Source of the DNA: CAZCFB01 sp964511535
GTDB lineage: Bacteria; Myxococcota_A; Polyangia; GCA-2747355; CAZCFB01
NCBI GenBank assembly: GCA_964511535.1
Contig: CAZEFW010000088.1
Span: forward strand, 1-37,083
DNA length: 37,083 nt
Direction: 5' to 3'
Shown in pieces: positions 24,144 through 31,694 of the stretch. The notes under the pieces were generated by a model, which was given only the letters and a program-made list of their open reading frames with translations, was not told the DNA's origin and searched no databases. Positions within the stretch are counted from its first letter, which is position 1. Every line of letters begins with the position of its first letter. The translations under genes and the position numbers were made by a program.

Positions 24144-25156
24144 TCCGCAATCGCCTGGCCCTGGCCCTCGCCCTGGCCCTGGCTCTCCCCTTTCCCTCTC
24201 CTCTGGCCCTAGCCGCGCCCGACGCCGCCTCTCCCCCGGCGCCCAGTCCCCCTACCCCGGGCGCCGAGGCCATCAGCGTGACCTTTCAGGTCAACGACTC
24301 GCTGGTGAAGAACAAGCTGCTGCCAGGGGTGCGCGTCGGCATCAAGCGGAGCCGCGGCGACACCGACTACGCCGCCACCGGGGTCACCACCGCCAGCGGA
24401 AAGATGATGGCCTCCTTGCCTCCGGGCGAATACTTCGTGACCTACCTCAAGGACGGCTATGTGCCGGTGCGCGACAGCGCCACGCAGCTCCAGCGCGAGG
24501 GGCAGCTGGTGACCACCACCCTGTCGCTGATGCTCGAGGCCGCTGGCCAGGCCGGCCAGCGCCGGGTGCAGATCGTCCTCAACTGGGGCAACGCCGAGGC
24601 GCACGTAAAGGACGCCGACTCCCACCTGATGCGCCTGGACATGTCACCCAAGCTGCATGTGTTCTGGCAGCACAAGATCTACCCCTCCAGCAAGGTGAGC
24701 ATCGCCCTGGACGTGGACGACACCGACTGGGGCGGCCCCGAGACCGTCACCCTGCTCGACCCGCCCAAGGGGCGCTACACCTACTGGGTGCACAACTACT
24801 CCGGCCCGCCCGAGACCCTGGGCGACGCAGGCGTCAAGGTGCGCGTGCTGTTCGGCGACAAGGTGGAGGGCGAGTTCTCGGCCCCCGCCGGAGTGGACAC
24901 GCGCTTCTGGCGCCCCTTTGCGGCGCTGGTCATCGACGCCATGCTGGAGCCCAAGCTCGTGCCGTTTTCTCAGCAGGAGCTCGCCGCCGCAATGGACCGC
25001 GCCGAGGTGCTGGTGCCCGAAGCGGTGGAGCAAGAGACCCGGGACCTGGAGAGCCTGACCGACGACGAGTTCCAGATCGTCTTCAACATCGCCGCCGGCG
25101 TGGTGGTCTTCCTCGGGCTGGTGCTCTACGCCATCCTGCGCCGCAAGAAGCGCTAG
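24140..25156 (+). CDS. DUF2135/YfaP-like single-pass membrane protein
   Basis: The 338-residue protein has a Leu-Ala-repeat signal peptide (LALALALALALPFP). An Ala/Pro stretch and a carboxypeptidase-regulatory-like beta domain (VRVGIKRSRGDTDY...LPPGEYFVTYLKDGY) follow. Next comes a segment like DUF2135: NWGNAEAHVKDADSHL, ALDVDDTDWGGPETVTL and GRYTYWVHNYSGP. The C-terminal membrane helix (about 311-332) is followed by RRKKR, so most of the protein is outside the cytoplasm. In DUF2135 proteins the usual DLDLHV is here EAHVKD, so the match is partial. It overlaps the adenylyl cyclase gene by four bases and could pass it an external signal; that is inference. A heptamer array follows. Confidence 0.7.
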   Translation: MIRNRLALALALALALPFPSPLALAAPDAASPPAPSPPTPGAEAISVTFQVNDSLVKNKLLPGVRVGIKRSRGDTDYAATGVTTASGKMMASLPPGEYFVTYLKDGYVPVRDSATQLQREGQLVTTTLSLMLEAAGQAGQRRVQIVLNWGNAEAHVKDADSHLMRLDMSPKLHVFWQHKIYPSSKVSIALDVDDTDWGGPETVTLLDPPKGRYTYWVHNYSGPPETLGDAGVKVRVLFGDKVEGEFSAPAGVDTRFWRPFAALVIDAMLEPKLVPFSQQELAAAMDRAEVLVPEAVEQETRDLESLTDDEFQIVFNIAAGVVVFLGLVLYAILRRKKR

Positions 25157-25160
25157 AGAA

Positions 25161-25188
25161 CCTCAAGCCTCAAGCCTCGAGCCTGCGG
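25161..25188. repeat. Heptamer array, CCTCAAG x4 (reverse of GGCTTGA)
   Basis: CCTCAAG, CCTCAAG, CCTCGAG and CCTGCGG lie at exact 7-base steps between two converging genes. The unit is a rotation of the reverse complement of GGCTTGA at 17-46. Confidence 0.9.
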
Positions 25189-25202
25189 ACGCGAAGCGGA
25201 CG

Positions 25203-25394
25203 CTACGGGATCGGCAGGTTCAGCATGATGTAGTGCGAGTCGTAGTACTGCTGCAGCGCCGCGATGAAGTCGGGCAGGAAGGTGAACCCCGCGCCCACCA
25301 GCACGCCGAGCACCGAGGCCACCACCAGGGCGTACTCGGTCAGGCCCTGGCCGCTCTCGTCGCGCAGGAAGCGCTGCCAGAGCTGCCTCATCAT
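25203..25394 (-). CDS. flp: Flp/Fap-type pilin
   Basis: The 63-residue protein has a short basic leader, RDESG, then QGLTEYALVVASVLGVLVGAGF. It is a prepilin of the Flp class: cleavage after G with Glu at +5 and a hydrophobic helix that packs the fibre. The length is typical of Flp pilins. The start ATGATG overlaps the stop of the upstream gene (25391-25393), giving translational coupling. It is the last gene of the five-gene Tad-like group, whereas major pilins are usually first, so it may be minor or boosted by its own signal. Confidence 0.85.
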   Translation of the reverse strand: MMRQLWQRFLRDESGQGLTEYALVVASVLGVLVGAGFTFLPDFIAALQQYYDSHYIMLNLPIP

Positions 25395-26200
25395 GGCTGG
25401 CCCACCTCGGCGATGTGCACCCGGGTGCTCTTGTCGGTGATGGCGTGCAGGTTCACCGTCACCTCCCTGCCGGGTCCCCGGTAGAGCAGGATGCGGTGGC
25501 CGGGCGCGATGTTATCGGGCTGCTTGGTCACCTCGCGCTCGTAGCCCGCGGCGGCCAGCGCCTGAGTGTAGTGCGTGACGTTCTCGTCCACGGTGCCGTC
25601 GTTGACCGACATGCTCACCCGCGCCCCGGCGGGCCCGTCGTCCTTGGACGCCAGGTCGAGCACGCCCCTGGAGCCCGGGAACAGCGGCACCACCGACGGC
25701 TCCGCCGCCTCGCCCGCCGCCTCGAAGGGCGCCGCGGTCACCGACGGGAAGGCCAGCGTATCCTCGCCGCGTTTGGTCAGCATCACCTGGTACACCTTGC
25801 CCCCGGCCCCGTCCACCGCGGACACCACGCCGCCCATGTGGGTCACGTCCGAGCGCACGAACAGCCGCCGCGCCCGCCAGGCGTTGGTGTAGAACCGCGC
25901 CACCTTGGCCGGGTCGTCCTCGGTGGCGAAGAAGCTCATCCGCACCGCCGCGCCGCCCACCGCGCTGTTGGGCCCCGCCGGCAGCTCGCGCACCCCCGGG
26001 TAGCGCGGCATGTCCTGGCCGTAGTAGCCCACCATCGGGTCCATGGTGCGCCGGGCCCCGGCCTCGGGGTAGTCGCCCCCGCCGAGCAGGCCGAGGAAGG
26101 CGATGCCTGCGCAGAAAAAGAGCACCAGCGCGACCTTCGCCGCCGGCTTGCCCCGCCGCCGCCTCGCCTGCTGCTGCCTGTCGCTCCGCTTGCGTGCCAT
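25391..26200 (-). CDS. Hypothetical single-pass protein of the Tad cluster
   Basis: The 269-residue protein has a very basic N-terminus (RKRSDRQQQARRRRGK), one membrane helix (about 22-41) and a periplasmic remainder with mixed beta strands. No family is recognised. Two similar-looking halves (PAKVARFYTNAWRARRL and NVTHYTQALAAAGYERE) suggest a repeated small domain. ATG 26200 has AGGAG seven bases upstream, 14 bases after the stop of the TadE-like gene. It ends in an overlap with flp, so it probably acts in pilus assembly or surface display. Confidence 0.65.
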   Translation of the reverse strand: MARKRSDRQQQARRRRGKPAAKVALVLFFCAGIAFLGLLGGGDYPEAGARRTMDPMVGYYGQDMPRYPGVRELPAGPNSAVGGAAVRMSFFATEDDPAKVARFYTNAWRARRLFVRSDVTHMGGVVSAVDGAGGKVYQVMLTKRGEDTLAFPSVTAAPFEAAGEAAEPSVVPLFPGSRGVLDLASKDDGPAGARVSMSVNDGTVDENVTHYTQALAAAGYEREVTKQPDNIAPGHRILLYRGPGREVTVNLHAITDKSTRVHIAEVGQP

Positions 26201-26214
26201 GGTCGTCGCTCCTG

Positions 26215-27405
26215 CTACCGCGCCACGTAGTCGCCGAAGGGGTTGCCCTGGGACAGGGTGGCCGACGGGCAGCCGAGCTGCATCTCCTTGTCGCACCCCA
26301 TGAAGTACTTGCCCCTGCCCTCGAGGGTCTCGCCGTACGGCTTGAGCGCGTCGCCCCCCGGGCAGCTGCTACCCTTGCCCCCGCACACCGGCGCCGAGTC
26401 GTAGGTCTTGGTGGCGCCGCGGTCCTGGGTGATGTCCACCTTGCCGCTCTTGGCGTCCTTGTAGTTCTTGGACACCACCGCCGTCTGCATGAAGTCGCTC
26501 TCCCCCAGGTTGGGCGGCTGGGCCATGGTGAACGACAGGGCCAGCGCCGCGCGCATGGCCAGCTTGAACAGGTTGATGATCCCCTTGGCCACGCCCTTGG
26601 TGCGCTTGTTGACGAAGTAGATCCGGTCCACCTGCTTCCAGAAGGCGGTGTTCTTGGCCACCCCGGGCCGGGTGGCGTTGCCGTAGACGTCCTCGCCCTT
26701 GTTCAGCCGCCACGAGTCGGCCAGCACGCCGTGGCTCTCGGTGAACAGCACCCCGAACGGCTTCATGAAGAACTGGCTGGTGCCGCGCATGAACCACTTG
26801 TTGGTCACGTAGGTGGTGACGATGGCCTCCACGTAGCCGTTGCGGTTGAAGCCCCACTCCGACGAGCCGAACATGCGCGCCGTGCGCGCCCCGCCGTAGT
26901 CCTTGCCCAGTGCCACCAGCGCCATGGCCACGTAGTTGCCGTTCTTGAACTGCATGGCGGAGAAGATGTCGATCACCGCCGCCGCGATGCCGAAGATGAA
27001 GTTGACGATGGCGCCCCCATAGATCGCCTCCTCCTGCCAGTTGATGGTGACGATGACCGGCTTGGTCCACGCCGCGGAGAAGATCCGCTTGCCCATGGGG
27101 TTCATGCTGGTGGAGTCGAGGTTCGCGTAGCGCTTGCCCGCCTCCTTGGCCGCCTTGCTCATGGCCTGGCTGCCCAGCTTGCTCAGCGCGCTCGGCCCCT
27201 TGCTGTAGTCGTGCATCGGGTAGCTGGTGGTCTCCCACGCCACGTACCTCGCCGCCTCCTGCACCTTGAGCTTGATGGTCACCAGCTCGGTGAACCAGAT
27301 GCTGAACAGCAGCACCATCACGATGATCGGCGCCACCAGCGCGAACTCGGTCAGCGCCTGGCCCTCGGTGTCCCGCCACAACCTATGTCGCCTGTTGAAG
27401 CTCAC
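26215..27405 (-). CDS. tadE: TadE-like pseudopilin
   Basis: The 396-residue protein has a basic leader, DTEGQALTEFALVAPIIVMVLLF and TELVTIKLKVQEAARYVAWE. This is a prepilin-type motif (G before QALTE, Glu+5) plus the TadE-family helix. The large C-terminal part (to residue 396) is unusual; TadE proteins are commonly under 250 residues. The cysteines are in CGGKGSSC and GCDKEMQLGC. The start is GTG with GAGGAGGA upstream, just after the TadG-like stop. It is probably a minor pseudopilin of a Tad/Flp fibre. Confidence 0.78.
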   Translation of the reverse strand: MSFNRRHRLWRDTEGQALTEFALVAPIIVMVLLFSIWFTELVTIKLKVQEAARYVAWETTSYPMHDYSKGPSALSKLGSQAMSKAAKEAGKRYANLDSTSMNPMGKRIFSAAWTKPVIVTINWQEEAIYGGAIVNFIFGIAAAVIDIFSAMQFKNGNYVAMALVALGKDYGGARTARMFGSSEWGFNRNGYVEAIVTTYVTNKWFMRGTSQFFMKPFGVLFTESHGVLADSWRLNKGEDVYGNATRPGVAKNTAFWKQVDRIYFVNKRTKGVAKGIINLFKLAMRAALALSFTMAQPPNLGESDFMQTAVVSKNYKDAKSGKVDITQDRGATKTYDSAPVCGGKGSSCPGGDALKPYGETLEGRGKYFMGCDKEMQLGCPSATLSQGNPFGDYVAR

Positions 27406-27412
27406 GTCCTCC

Positions 27413-29206
27413 TCAGTGGGTGATCACGCTGGTGATCACCGCGGTGAACATGTCCATCTGGGCGTTGCGCAGCAGGGCCACCATGCCCTTGATCACCGCG
27501 CTGTCCGACTTGGTGGTGATCTTGCTCGTGACGTAGCGGTCCCAGAAGTTCTGCAGCTTCTGCCCCACCGGAGCCAGCCGCGCGCGCCAGAACGGGTTGA
27601 AGAAGTTCGGGTGCTCGTTCCAGTTGTCGGGGCGGTGGTAGTACGCCATGCCCCGGCTGATGACGTTGAGCCCCTCGAACAGGTACGAGTTGCGGCTGCC
27701 GCCCACCGTGGTGTCGAGCTTCATCTCGGCCAGCTTGCCGTCGGCGGTGGCGGTCTTCCACGACCACTTGGAGTACCAGGGCACCTCCTTGGAGTGGCTG
27801 GAGTACTTGGTCTGGAAGTCCTTGTGGCTCTTGTTGAGGAAGATCCAGGTGGACGGCTGGCCGAAGTCGGCGGTGCGGTCCTTGTTCGGCTTGAACTTGA
27901 AGTACGGCGCGAAGCCGGGCCACGGCGCCTTGTTCGACTTGGTCTCCATGGTCTCCTTGGGACCACCCGATGGCGGCGGGATGGCGAACATGCCGCGCTT
28001 GCCCGGCGATGGCAGCCCCGTGGTGCCGTTGCCCTTGTACTTGTAGTGCTCCCCCTTGTCCTCGTACGCCGCGATGGCGTCGCCCAGCTTGCTGCCCGAC
28101 GAGGTGTACGACACGAACGCCGGGCCCATGGCGCCGAACCCCTGGCCCGACTTCATGAAGTCGTCAGAAGACAGGGTGTCGGCCACCGGGTAGTTGCCCT
28201 CGGAGCCGATCCCCTTGATCTCCGCCTTGTCGCTGATCTTGCGGTCCTTGGTGAACTTGGTCTGCCCCATCTTGGAGCCGATGAGGGTGGTCACGATGGC
28301 CACGCCGTAGGCGCCGCCCCGCCGGTTGGACACGAACTGCGGCGTGCGCGTGGCGTGGCACAGCTCGGCCATCAGCCGGTACGCGTCCTCGCCGCCCTTG
28401 TCCTTGTGCTTGGTGTAGTCCCCCGACGGCGAGACGCGCTTGATGTCCCGGACCAGCCCGTACACATACGGGTTCATGCCCGACGCGTTGTCGAACGCGT
28501 TGTAGTACTCGATGCTGTTGAGCGCCATGTTCACCAGCAGGTTGAGCACGATGCTCTTGCCGTTCTTGAAGCTGATCTGCTTGTCGTGCTTCTCGATATA
28601 GTTCTGCATCCCGGTCAGGATGTGCACGTTGAGTAAGGCCGCACGCGCCAGCTGCGATTGCCATAACGTGGCCTTGTTGAAGATGCTCATCGCCTCGACG
28701 ATCTTGTGCCCCACGTCGTGGCCGATGTTGTACAGCTTCACGGCGATATCCCTGAACGCCGAGGCGAACGACGCCATGGCCGAGATGATGCCGATCACCG
28801 CCGAGTACGGCAGGTTCGCTGGATAGGGGAACTTGGTACCCGTCTCCACCGCCCCCTTGAGCGCGTTGAGCATGTCCACGCAGGTGGCGAACATGGCGAT
28901 CTGAAACCCGACCCAGGTCATGTAGCTCTGCACCACCATGGCGGTGTTGTAGTGCGCGATCTGGGCGCGGTTCAAAAACGCAATGTAGTTGAAGGTCCGC
29001 GCTTCCATGGCGGCCAGAGTGTAGGCCGCCGCGTCGGCGGTGTTCTGCAGCTTGATCTTCTGGTGCACCGCGGTGCCGAGGTTCAGGGTGGCCAGCACCC
29101 CGAGCACCATGCAGAAGATCCCCACCGCGGCCAGGGGCATGGCCTGCCCCCGCTCGTTGCGGCGGCGCCGGGTCAACGCCCGCGTGAGCCTGTCCCGCCG
29201 GGTCAT
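27413..29206 (-). CDS. tadG: TadG-like large pseudopilin lacking Glu+5
   Basis: The 597-residue protein begins RRNERGQAMPLAAVGIFCMVLGVLATLNLGTAVHQKIKLQNTADAAAYTLAAMEARTFNYIAFLNRAQIAHYNT, which matches Tad-type large pseudopilins. The +5 residue after the G is Leu, not Glu. The loss of Glu5 recalls GspK-type minor pseudopilins that cap a fibre. The rest is an extended external domain rich in Gly, Lys and aromatic residues. The start overlaps the stop of the upstream gene (ATGA). The call as TadG-like is firm; the tip role is inference. Confidence 0.75.
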   Translation of the reverse strand: MTRRDRLTRALTRRRRNERGQAMPLAAVGIFCMVLGVLATLNLGTAVHQKIKLQNTADAAAYTLAAMEARTFNYIAFLNRAQIAHYNTAMVVQSYMTWVGFQIAMFATCVDMLNALKGAVETGTKFPYPANLPYSAVIGIISAMASFASAFRDIAVKLYNIGHDVGHKIVEAMSIFNKATLWQSQLARAALLNVHILTGMQNYIEKHDKQISFKNGKSIVLNLLVNMALNSIEYYNAFDNASGMNPYVYGLVRDIKRVSPSGDYTKHKDKGGEDAYRLMAELCHATRTPQFVSNRRGGAYGVAIVTTLIGSKMGQTKFTKDRKISDKAEIKGIGSEGNYPVADTLSSDDFMKSGQGFGAMGPAFVSYTSSGSKLGDAIAAYEDKGEHYKYKGNGTTGLPSPGKRGMFAIPPPSGGPKETMETKSNKAPWPGFAPYFKFKPNKDRTADFGQPSTWIFLNKSHKDFQTKYSSHSKEVPWYSKWSWKTATADGKLAEMKLDTTVGGSRNSYLFEGLNVISRGMAYYHRPDNWNEHPNFFNPFWRARLAPVGQKLQNFWDRYVTSKITTKSDSAVIKGMVALLRNAQMDMFTAVITSVITH

Positions 29207-30174
29207 CACTTCACCTCCAGGCTCTGCTTGTACGGGTTGGACTGCATGCGCATGGTGTAGGTGGTCTTGATCGGCACCATGTAGACGCCCTGCTTGGACA
29301 GCTTGGCCATTTTGCCCACGATGGAGCTGCCGTAGCCGCCCTTGCCCAGCTTCAGCGGCGCCACGGAGCGGAAGCCGGTCTCCTTCTTCTGCATCTGCGG
29401 GTTCCAGATGGCGCCGTACAGCTCCTTGCCCGCCGCGCCGGCCAGCCACGCCTGGTGGATGATCATGTTGGCGAACGGCACCCGCATCATGTACAGGTAC
29501 TGCACCTGGATCGACAGCCGGGTCTGGTCCCGGGTCTTGGGATCGTCGAACTCGATCTCGCGGCCGCGCCGGCCGAAGTCGCTGCTCTTGGGGTTGATGA
29601 TCTTGACGGAGACGAACCGGTCGTCCCCCGGACCCAGGGCCTTGGTGATCCCCTTCTGCAGCGCCTTGTCCGCCATCTTCTCGGCGGTGTTGAGCAGCTT
29701 GTTCTTCTGCTTGTTGAGCGCCTTCTTGTTCTTGTCGTTGATCAGCGGCAGGTTGTTGATGATCTTGCCCGTGCCGTTCTTGAGCAGGTCCACCGCCTGG
29801 GGCAGCCGGCGGCTCTTCTGGTACAGCAGCGCCCGCTGGGCGATTCGCTTGAGCATCTGCAGCGGGTTGCCCAGGTCCGACTGCTTGAACAGCCCCTCGT
29901 AGGTGGGCAGCAGCGAGATGATCGCCGCGTTCTCCATGATGATCTTGTCAGCGTTCCACACGATGCCCGCGCGGGCGGCGTTGAAGGCCGCGTACTCGGT
30001 CATCACCCGGGCGTGCTGCATCATCACGAGCTGGATGATGCCCAGGATCAAAAAGGTCATCAGCGGCATGATGATGGCCGACTCCACCAGGGCCTGGCCG
30101 CGCTCGTCCCGTCGCGCGCGCGCGCACCCCCGCAGCAGCAGGGACAGGGCCAGGCGCGCAATTCGGGACCGCAT
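29206..30174 (-). CDS. tadE: TadE-like pseudopilin (first gene of the cluster)
   Basis: The 322-residue protein has a basic leader (ARARRDERG), then QALVESAIIMPLMTFLILGIIQLVMMQHARVMTEYAAFNAARAGIV: a TadE signature with Glu at +5. A Lys/Asn-rich segment (NDKNKKALNKQKNK) follows, unusual in this GC-rich neighbourhood. ATG 30174 heads the minus-strand operon 30174-25203. Upstream, 30188-30208 can form a 6-bp hairpin (CCCCGG/CCGGGG) that could affect expression. No ATPase (TadA), TadB/C or secretin gene is nearby. Confidence 0.78.
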   Translation of the reverse strand: MRSRIARLALSLLLRGCARARRDERGQALVESAIIMPLMTFLILGIIQLVMMQHARVMTEYAAFNAARAGIVWNADKIIMENAAIISLLPTYEGLFKQSDLGNPLQMLKRIAQRALLYQKSRRLPQAVDLLKNGTGKIINNLPLINDKNKKALNKQKNKLLNTAEKMADKALQKGITKALGPGDDRFVSVKIINPKSSDFGRRGREIEFDDPKTRDQTRLSIQVQYLYMMRVPFANMIIHQAWLAGAAGKELYGAIWNPQMQKKETGFRSVAPLKLGKGGYGSSIVGKMAKLSKQGVYMVPIKTTYTMRMQSNPYKQSLEVK

Positions 30175-30374
30175 GTTGCACAGTGTACCCCGGCGCCGGA
30201 GCCCGGGGCCATCGGTCAGGTGGCCATGTGCTCGCTACGCTCGCGGCTTCAGGCTTCAGGCTTCGGGCTTCAGGCCAGAAAGCGGCTGATCTTTTGGAGG
30301 AGCTCGAGCGACAGGACTCTGGATTGTGATACCATGACGGCACGTTACGACTGATCTTGGCTCAGGAACCGCGC
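30175..30374. other. Divergent intergenic region of the Tad and PEGA operons
   Basis: This 200-base spacer must hold both promoters. It contains a hairpin (30188-30208), the motif GCTCGCTACGCTCGC (30230-30244) and the GGCTTCA heptamers. No confident -35/-10 pair was found. Confidence 0.5.
30245..30279. repeat. Heptamer array, GGCTTCA x5
   Basis: GGCTTCA, GGCTTCA, GGCTTCG, GGCTTCA and GGCCAGA lie at exact 7-base steps, one base different from the GGCTTGA array. They directly follow GCTCGCTACGCTCGC, a sequence with a near-match (13 of 15) at 59-73. Confidence 0.93.
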
Positions 30375-31433
30375 ATGCTGCGAACCGCATTGATCTCCCT
30401 CGCGTTGCTCCTCTTGCTTCCGGCGCAGATCCAGGCCGCGCCCTCGGCCGATGATCGGCGCAAGGCTCGCGCACAGATCGCCCGGGGGCAGCACATGTTC
30501 AAGAAGGGGGCCTACAGCCGCGCGCTGGAGGCGTTCCGCGCGTCCAGCAAGCTGGCGCCGGGGCATGGCGTGGACCTGCTCATCGCCGCGACCCTGGAGT
30601 CCATGGGGCGCAGCACCGAGGCGGCGGCGGCCTACAACGCCTACCTGGAGCGCCATGGCAAGACGGCGCCGCGTGCGGCGCGGCGGGAGGCGTGGCTACG
30701 GCTGGACGGGCTCAAGCGCTGGCTCGGGCGGCTGCAGATCAAGAGCACCGCGGCGGGCGCCCGCGTGACCGTGGATGACAGCCCGCACGGCACGCTACCG
30801 CTCGCGGGCCCGCTGTACCTCAACCCGGGGCCACACCTGGTGAGTATCGTCCGCGATGGCCAGACCCTTTACGAGGCCACGGTGCAGCTGCGCCGGGGCG
30901 ACTTCCAGCTGCTCACCGTGGACCCGCAGCCGAAGCCAGCGCCCGAGCCGACGACGGCGACGGGCACGGCCGGGCCGACGCCGGCCGGGACGCCCAAAAA
31001 GCTCGTCCCCTGCGCGCCCCTGGTGCACGAGCCGCCCGAGCCGTTCTGCCCGGTCTGTCCCACCGACGAGCAGGCCCGCGCGCGGCGCAACATGACCATC
31101 GGCGGCTACGTTGCCCTGGGCGCTGGCCTGGTGCTGGCCAGCGGCGCTGCGGTGCTCTACGGCGTGGGCGGGGCCCGCGGCTCCAGGGCCCATGACCGGT
31201 ACATGGGCACGGACAACCCCAACGCCATGGCCACCCACTACGCCGACGTGGAGCAGGCGCGCACCATGGTCATGGTGGGCCACGGCCTGGCAGCCGCCGG
31301 CGTGGTGGCCCTGGGCCTGTCGCTCTACCAGTTCATCGCCCGGCCGGCGGCGCCCGATCAGGGCAGCCGGGCCAGGCTGAGCGCGGGGCTCGTCCCGGGC
31401 GGCGGCTCGGTGAGTCTGGGAGGGAGCTTCTGA
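30375..31433 (+). CDS. TPR-PEGA domain protein with two C-terminal membrane helices
   Basis: The 352-residue protein has a signal peptide (ISLALLLLLPAQIQA), TPR-like helices (about 28-110) and a PEGA-like domain (RLQIKSTAAGARVTVDDSPHGTLPLAGPLYLNPGPHLVSIV). A Pro/Thr/Ala linker follows, then CAPLVHEPPEPFCPVCP and two membrane helices (about 238-322). ATG 30375 has CAGGA upstream; a TTG six codons earlier is less likely. The C-terminal 120 residues are paralogous to the truncated gene at 36588-37083 (shared YGVG, RG, AHD and GLS-type motifs). Its stop overlaps the next ATG, pairing it with a lipoprotein. It is probably an envelope protein; function unknown. Confidence 0.8.
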   Translation: MLRTALISLALLLLLPAQIQAAPSADDRRKARAQIARGQHMFKKGAYSRALEAFRASSKLAPGHGVDLLIAATLESMGRSTEAAAAYNAYLERHGKTAPRAARREAWLRLDGLKRWLGRLQIKSTAAGARVTVDDSPHGTLPLAGPLYLNPGPHLVSIVRDGQTLYEATVQLRRGDFQLLTVDPQPKPAPEPTTATGTAGPTPAGTPKKLVPCAPLVHEPPEPFCPVCPTDEQARARRNMTIGGYVALGAGLVLASGAAVLYGVGGARGSRAHDRYMGTDNPNAMATHYADVEQARTMVMVGHGLAAAGVVALGLSLYQFIARPAAPDQGSRARLSAGLVPGGGSVSLGGSF

Positions 31434-31693
31434 TGCGGTACCTGGCCCTCACAGTCGCCCTCGCCCTGCTCCTGTGCCTCACGCTGAGCGGCTGCGGCTG
31501 GCTCTGGCCGCGGGACAACCCGCGCGACCCGGCACGCTGCGACCCGGCGTGCCCTCGCGGCCTCGTGTGCCACGAGGGGATCTGCAAGCTGGGCGACGGG
31601 GGCCTGCCCCCGGACCTCGGCGCGGACGGCGGCGCCACGGCGCCGGACATGACGCGGCAGGACCAGGCCTCCCCGGACGCCGCGGCCCGGTAG
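31433..31693 (+). CDS. Small Cys-motif lipoprotein
   Basis: The 86-residue protein has a lipobox LTLSGC (Cys21), then WLWPRDNPRDPARCDPACPRGLVCHEGICKLGDGG and an Asp/Gly/Ala tail. The N-terminal segment matches the start of the large lipoprotein at 36584 (LWPLDAPYDPRRCEPRC...VCFEGECV), so the two are homologous over their leader and Cys motif. It starts on the last base of the preceding stop (TGATG) and is coupled to the PEGA gene, mirroring the other pair. Small and of unknown role. Confidence 0.75.
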   Translation: MRYLALTVALALLLCLTLSGCGWLWPRDNPRDPARCDPACPRGLVCHEGICKLGDGGLPPDLGADGGATAPDMTRQDQASPDAAAR

Positions 31694-31694
31694 C

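Noticed and set aside
27227..28636. 469-residue plus-strand frame within the Tad cluster
   Set aside because: It is antisense to the TadE- and TadG-like genes, which have prepilin motifs and overlapping start/stop codons. The translated sequence is low-complexity.
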